A DNA stretch of 64,000 nucleotides. Source: Henckelia pumila (taxonomy: Eukaryota; Streptophyta; Magnoliopsida; Lamiales; Gesneriaceae). Positions 57,499 to 64,000 of this stretch are shown here, piece after piece. The position numbers and the translations under genes are program-made. The notes under the pieces were generated by a model that did no database searches, had not been told where the DNA came from, and saw only the letters and a list, made by a program, of their open reading frames with translations. Location of the stretch: the NCBI RefSeq assembly GCF_033568475.1, contig NC_133122.1, forward strand, positions 3,083,543-3,147,542, written 5' to 3'. Each line of letters starts with the position of its first letter. Positions within the stretch are counted from its first letter, which is position 1.

Positions 57499-58096
57499 GC
57501 TCCGCTACTATGTCAGACACTATCTGACTATACTAAAATATAATCCCTACTCCAACTCTGAAAAAAGAGTACCCAAAGCCCTAAAATAGATCCACGTGGG
57601 CGAAGGAGAGAACTTGGTGCGAATAACAAATGAGCTCCTCGGCCTATATTTATAGGCGTGGGTTCGGACCGTCCGAACTGGGCTTCGGACCATCCAATCC
57701 TTGCATGCGTGACAAGTGTCACAGCCCACACTTCGGACCATCCGATCCCGCACTTCGGATCGTCCGAAGTCACTTCTGTGCTGTCATCAATGACGTATTA
57801 TTTCGGAACAGCTGGCCATGCAAGTTCGGATCGTCCGATCGGATTTCGGATCATCCGAACTCTTCGGGCCTCCGAATCCTTGGCTCCGTTCATGTTCGGA
57901 CCCTCCGAACCTAGTTCGGATCCTCCGATCCTACTCGAGCTTTGAAACCCTACCGACCCATTTCCGAGCGTCTTGGATCCAATTCCGGACCCCGTTAATC
58001 CATCTGAAATTTCCTTAATTCATGTTTTACTTAATTTAAACATGATCACGTGATTAATTACCCACTAATCATTAATTCCGGATACGGGTTACTACA
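57499..58096 (-). repeat. TE-C 3' LTR, proximal part, right copy
   Basis: Equivalent of 25439-26036, with array and TATA box intact (TATTTATA at 57647-57654 on the plus strand). Confidence 0.85.
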
Positions 58097-61000
58097 TTCT
58101 CCTCCCCTTAAAAGATTTTGTCCTCGAAATCTAGGGTAATCCCGAGAACGTAACATAAATCTGATTCATCATCTGTACTGACAGATTTGTTCAAAAATCT
58201 CTAGTCAAATAACTTTCGACAGTCCTGAAATTGCTAAACCTGCAACGTCTAACCCTTACTGATTCACTACAAGATTTTCAAAGTCGGCTTAGAACTCCAC
58301 CTTGGTTCTAATTACACACCCATTGTCTGAAATTCAGGCTACCGCTGAATTCCACATTCAGACAACCATCTCAATTTTGCTAACTTTGCGAAATTCCACT
58401 GACTGCCATCAGTAATAACTGCACAGTGCTGATGGTACACACCATCGTCGGTCGATCCCCTTGCATAAACCCTACACGACAACCCGATAGAAGAATCCTC
58501 TTCTAAGTTGTAGAAAACGTCATCCACTAGCATGAACCATCATGATCTAGGACTGATATCGTACCTCGATATTACCTAATTCACGAGTAGAAACATCACT
58601 TGATGCACGAACCCAAAAATCCCGAGTCGTCCTACCGAACTCGCAAAGATCATCTGACCTCTCATCAGATCATATTGGAGTCTGCTTCGAACTCACGGTT
58701 CGATCAACTCATGCTATCTAAATTACTGTTTGACCCAATAGCTGCCAACTGGCTATTTATAAGACCCCTCGGGTATCTAACCAAATATCACGAGATTATT
58801 GTAGTCTCCTGACTACTATCGAAAACCAACTCTGCCCGTGAATCTTAGCAGTGATAGTTCCTCGTCAAGTCTACAACCTGACCTAAACTATCTCTTCCGC
58901 TAGTCATGAATCCGCATCAGACGAGAAGACAAGATACAAACATATTGCATCTCACTTGGTCCAACACCAACATTGCATCCCCGATGTTATCTTGCTGAAG
59001 ACGAAGCCCTAGTTCCCAAATCAAACTATCCTTCACGAAGATAAATGGCCAAGAACCTGCCATCTAAGCGCAAAACAACAACAACGTTGCATACCACTCT
59101 GTATCTGACAAACTCAGACTATGCGTCTAGTGGTATAATACCCACTTGCAAAATACTCGAATTGATTACAATCAATCCTGATCTATACTTTGCTACATGC
59201 GATAGTATCCAATCGATTTCCACTGGTCATCCTGTCGCGGATAACAAAATTTTTGGAATTCCTCAGCACTAGAATACGCACTCTCCGTACTTATTCCGCT
59301 CGATGCTGACTAACATTATTAAAAGAATACTACTACCATCATGCTGAACACTTAGATGGAACCATAGCTTCTACAACATTAGTACTCTGGGTCAAAGATC
59401 ACATCTATCTCGTCACTCGAGATATCAATCGAACTCGTTATCACTGATCATCCAACAATGGATAACAACCCCAAGTCACACTTGACTAGCTGCTAAGATG
59501 AAAAAAACTGATTCACCTCCACCCTTCACGCAATCCATGATACATGCGGCAATCCAATGAATCTACCTGATCGATCTCGGTCGATCCTAACATCCCAATG
59601 GCATAGCACATCAGAACGTACTGAGAGGTCATCGACAACAATCCCTGCTAGACTCTGAACAAAAGTCTTAGCTATTGTCTCATTCCACGAACAAACAACT
59701 GATGCTAACCTGCTAATGCTCACTGAAATTCAAACCCGCTCGTCGAATCTCAACTCAACGAAAAATCCTCTGAGAATACTGCTGGAAAACATCTAAGCAA
59801 GTACTCGGCTAACAGTTCCCAAAAACTGTCGTCCAACAGCGTGGAACAATTGCATTCCAAAACTGGATCAACCATTGCTAATACCAGGCAATGTTCAGAT
59901 CAAATCCATCAATGATAACCTCAACTACGTTATCAGACTACTCATGAGCACATGAGTCAATATACCGTCATTTCTCATGATCTATAGAAACCCAAAAGTT
60001 CCTAATAACCGCACTCCTGGAAATCTCAACAACTAGCGAATCCTGAATGCCTTTTGTATCTCTGCTACTAATCATAACAATGATTAGTTTCTTAAGCAAA
60101 CAAGTTTTCAGTACTATCCCAAGTACCCCCTGATTCACTAGATCTCAAATCAATCACTGATTGAAATAGACTTATCGACCAAGTCGATCTACTGTGGCTC
60201 ACACTCGGCATGACAGTATCAACTACATTCAGATAACCACTGATTATCACAACCTACAAGGCTCGATCACTATCAATGATTCTCGCTGCAATAAGCCAGC
60301 TAATCCCAAACACTTGGAATAAAATCATGTCTGATCCAATACATCTATCTCTAACAGAGTCAGACAATAGCTACCAGTAGTCACTGGTACCAATCTCGCA
60401 TCAGTACAGACCTACTACAAATCGTCGTTGGACCTGCTCCTGGTAATCATATACCTCTCTAATACTGTGCACAAATCAAGACTGAGGTAGTCTCCACTGA
60501 TAGTCCATCTGGAATATCCTACCAAAGAACACTGGTGAAGTCATGCTCCCCTCCTGACTCGAACAATCCAGTACAGTCCTTAACTGCTGATATAATTCAC
60601 CACTGATGAAGTCTATCATCATGAGCAAAACTCAAAACCGAGTCAAAATCCCAAAACAATTCGCAATCCACTAACCTAGATAGATCCGATCACAAGGAAC
60701 CTATTGCATAGCAAGCCTCGCTGCCTACCGAATCCCAACGGTAGTCTAAATCATCACGGGTAGAAATCCATCTACCTACTAGACACGTCCATCTAGCGAT
60801 ATTCCAATATCGAAGGTCAAAGCCTATCTGCTCAGAATAATCACTCGTCAAGGAAATCCCTCCAAGACAAATTCTGACAGCAGAAACTTAAAACCAATAT
60901 CTCTGACAAACATCAGACGATAACTAAACAATTTATACCAAACCTGGTATCAATCCAATCCAAGATCATACCCCGTCATGATTGTTGCCCACCCCTAGAC

Positions 61001-62117
61001 TGAGTAGCCTCCCCACCGCCGATCCTGAAGCACGAAGGCTCCCGAGAAACCTCTGAAGTACAAAGACTCCCAGAGTAACACTTGGCATAGGTTCGCGCCC
61101 CATCACATCTAGTCCTGGTCACAGTACACAACTTTCGGTACCACTTGACCTGGTATCCTGATGAAATCCCATCATCTCATGGCAATAACCTAAAAAGGTC
61201 AAAACACTGCCAACCGTTCTAAGGAAACATCCTAGAACAATCACCTAGGCTCCTGAGGAATCACCTCAGCACTTGGCACTAAACATAGTCAACCGACTAC
61301 TAGGTCATCCTAGGAAAACAACTAGAATCCAATCAACTGCAGACATGCAATTATCCAGAACCCACTATAGTTGAACACAGGTCAACTACACACTGGACTA
61401 ATCCCAAAGATTAAATAACCTCAAAATAAAAAGATGCACAATGAAATAACAACTGGTACATCGATATCATTAAACCACTAAACCTGGTTTAATACAAATC
61501 TCATTACAATCCCATGTAATAAAACAAATTAAAAGTCTTAGCTACAACTACTAAGAAATCCCAACAACCTGGAATCAATAATACAATGATTCAATTGTTT
61601 AAAACTGAAATACTGTTTACAACAAAACACAGTATTTAAACCTAAATACACACAATATCTCTATGATACCCTATACAACTCAACCGTCGTATATTCCTTG
61701 GTATCCACTGATTTGAACGTGCAGTTTCCTGTCTGTCTTACGAAAGCATCAATGCAAGCATACTCGACAGACATGTCTTCACACGATCTTTATGACAATC
61801 TCTCCAACTATGAGTGGAGATCTTTCAGAGGAGTGCTGCTTTGACTGAAGTCGAAAAGACGCAAGCAAAAATTGCATTCTAAACAATCCTCCGCCGCTAC
61901 CTCTGACGTCTGGTACTCGATCCATAGCAAGGATCCACATGCGCTGAAATCCTGACAATTACTTTAGCAATGAAGATATTGAGAATCCCTAAGAATCTTG
62001 TCTTTCCAAAGTCAATCGCAAATCTTTTGTCAAACACAGTCATCACCTACAAAGGTAACCCAAAAAGTCTCAGCATTTATTCCCAAATGTCTTTATGCAT
62101 GCTCTGATACCAATAAA
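58097..62117 (-). mobile_element. TE-C internal region, non-coding, right copy
   Basis: Same gene-free, inverted-repeat-rich sequence as 26037-30055, differing by a few 1-2 bp indels (for example TGCCTTTTG near 60052 and ACACACAATATC near 61648). Confidence 0.7.
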
Positions 62118-63698
62118 TGTAGTGACCCAACCCGGATCCACTACTAATCAAAGATTAGTGCTAAACTAAGCATGCAATCAATAATAATCAGAGACAACTG
62201 CGGAAGATAATAAATAAATGCTGGCCGGCGGAATACAACCGGCTAAAACACACATCCGATATACAACCAAATCAAATGATTAAATACCCAAAGAGTAAAA
62301 CCTACATCTAATCCTGCTGCTTTCTCTGGTCGCTGACTTCTCCGAGTCACTGAGCGCACTACCAGCACCTGCACCTGCCCCGTCAAATGGGGTGTCCAGA
62401 AAATACAGAAACAACTGGACGTGAGAGACTATGCTTAGTACGCTAAGCAATGATATATAATCACATATGTGCATGCAAATGAAGTCAAAATCATGGTTAA
62501 AACACTTTACTCAGGGAGCCATGAATATACAGCGTCGTGCTGGATAGCTAGTCCGCGAGGTCGCTCGTATATTCCCCTATCAACTAGCGCGTGCCCTCCA
62601 CCATCGTGATCGCGTCAAGTGATAGCAAAAACCAGGGGTTGAGTCTCCCCTAGACACGAATCTATCAGGGTACCTCATCCAATAGAAACTGTCTAGACTT
62701 ACATCATACTGGATGCATTCTCCATAAAAACATACATGCATGTGCTAAATAATAAACATGGCCACATGGCACATACAAATGCAACACATGTATAAGCACA
62801 TATATCATGCCGGATATCTCGGTCAGTACTTACGTACCTCTAACACCATAGGCCAATCCTAGCACATCGTCTAGATTCCACGCCTACTAGTCCGCTCTAC
62901 TGAGTCTACAATGCAAATACCCATGCATTACTAATTAAGCCCTAAAAGCCTTAACTAAGCTATTTCATACTCCTAAATATTTTTAGAAGACCAAAGCTAT
63001 ATCTGCGTCCGTTGTCAGTCCACTAATGGAGACTGTCCCACAACTCAGGCACAACCCCTGCTGCATCTCCGCAGCTTTGAGTATAGTACCGCTACTCGGA
63101 CACCGCTCCGCTACTATGTCAGACACTTTCTGAATATACTAAAATATAATCTCTACTCCAACTCTAAAATAAGAGTACCCAAAGCCCTAAAATAGAGCCA
63201 CGTGGGCGAAGGAGAGAACTTGGTGCGAATAACAAATGTGCTCCTCGGCCCATATAGGCGTGGGTTCGGACCGTCCAAACTGGGCTTCGGACCGTCCGAT
63301 CCTTGGATGCGTGACAAGTGTCACAACCCACACTTCGGACCGTCCGATCCTGCACTTCGGATCGTCCGAAGTCACTTTTGTGCTGTCATCAATGACGTAT
63401 TATTTCGAAACAGCTGGCCATGCAAGTTCGGATCGCCCGATCGGATTTCGGATCGTCCGAACTCTTCGGGCCTCCAAATCCTTGGCTCCGTTCATGTTCA
63501 GACCCTCCGAACCTAGTTTGGATCCTCCGATCCTACTCGAGCTTTGAAACCCTACCGACCCATTTCCGAGCGTCCTGGATCCAATTCCGGACCCCGTTAA
63601 TCCATCTGGAATTTCCTTAATTCATGTTTTACTTAATCTAAACATGATCACGTGATTAATTACCCACTAATCATTAATTTCGGATACGGGTTACTACA
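62118..63698 (-). repeat. TE-C 5' LTR, right copy
   Basis: 1581 bp. It differs from 30056-31640 mainly by loss of TTTA at the TATA box (63251-63258) and by small changes around 63101 (GGACACCGC against GGACTCCGC) and 63378 (ACTTTTGTG against ACTTTTTGTG). Confidence 0.9.
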
Positions 63699-63703
63699 GT
63701 TAT

Positions 63704-64000
63704 ATCTTTTGAGATTTCCTGTAGTAGGGTTTTTACTCTATCCTGTTAGTGTATGGACTTCCATCGATTTGGGTCTGGAGTATCCACTGGTATTTGGTAT
63801 GGGAGCCACCTCCTGTAGCGATGGCACAGAGTGCTACATACCAGGGCCCGATCTGTCTTTGTTATTTGATCTTTGGCCTCTAGTGTATGTAGGCGGTACA
63901 TTTTCATTCATGCATTGACATAATACGATATATTCATACTCTCGTGCTGAACATTTTATGCTCACGTCTTGTACCTTTGTTGTATCTGAACACCCTATTT
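63704..64000 (+). repeat. TE-B solo LTR, right part, truncated by window end
   Basis: Equivalent of 31646-31943, following the GTTAT target repeat at 63699-63703. Confidence 0.85.

Larger units (their letters stand above)
38438..63698 (-). mobile_element. TE-C, right copy (interrupted)
   Basis: Parts: 3' LTR 38438-39089 plus 57499-58096, internal region 58097-62117, primer-binding site 62101-62112, 5' LTR 62118-63698, GTTAT at 63699-63703. The 5' LTR is four bases shorter than in the left copy, at the TATA box. Confidence 0.8.
34234..64000. repeat. Near-identical second copy of 2193-31943
   Basis: Every element, junction and lesion of the left unit recurs in the same order with an offset growing only from about 32050 to 32062. 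Long coding pieces are identical in translation (the 902-codon Gag-RT frame of TE-D, and the 380- and 582-codon pieces of TE-E). Differences are rare single bases and 1-4 bp indels. Confidence 0.95.

Overview
This window is plant nuclear DNA made almost entirely of nested Ty3/Gypsy LTR retrotransposons. The evidence for a plant is direct: chromovirus-type Gag-Pol polyproteins ending in a chromodomain-like segment, primer-binding sites of the plant initiator Met-tRNA type (TGGTATCAGAGC and a variant), LTRs of 1.3-2.4 kb bounded by TG...CA (one ends TA), and 5-bp target-site duplications (TSDs). It reads like the pericentromeric or intergenic repeat fraction of an angiosperm, probably a eudicot; the sequence alone does not fix the species. 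I see no host gene, tRNA, rRNA or CRISPR array.

Layout of the left unit (1-34133), in order of inferred age. (1) A minus-strand gag-like pseudogene (32802 to 32224) is the oldest host sequence. (2) TE-A (plus, 1-5620) is a badly decayed Gypsy pol region followed by its 3' LTR. (3) TE-B is a solo LTR (5638-6384 plus 31646-32218) with TSD AGAGG. (4) TE-C (minus, 6385-31640, TSD GTTAT) sits inside TE-B; it has two LTRs about 95% alike by eye but a 4-kb internal region without coding capacity. (5) TE-D (minus, 7037-16442) and TE-E (plus, 16439-25438) both sit inside the 3' LTR of TE-C. They were later joined to each other by a deletion with ATCA microhomology that removed one edge of each element plus 335 bp of the TE-C LTR. 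To the right lie 1.1 kb of non-coding sequence with a palindrome array, a partial LTR (TE-F, 33330-34133) and a 100-N gap (34134-34233).

Layout of the right unit (34234-64000). It repeats 2193-31943 of the left unit almost base for base, including both broken polyproteins and the deletion junction, with a period of about 32.05 kb. It starts exactly at the N gap and runs off the window. It is either a very young segmental duplication or, at least as likely, the second haplotype placed in series by the assembler.

How the parts relate: TE-D and TE-E encode the usual Gag, protease, reverse transcriptase, RNase H, integrase and chromodomain, but neither is intact. TE-D has shared frameshifts and a lesion at the second integrase aspartate. 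TE-E keeps one uninterrupted frame over 1521 codons but carries seven stop codons. TE-C must have moved using proteins supplied in trans. All LTR families here carry arrays of GC-rich perfect palindromes, and TE-B, TE-C and TE-F add bZIP-type TGACG or G-box-like sites next to a TATA box.
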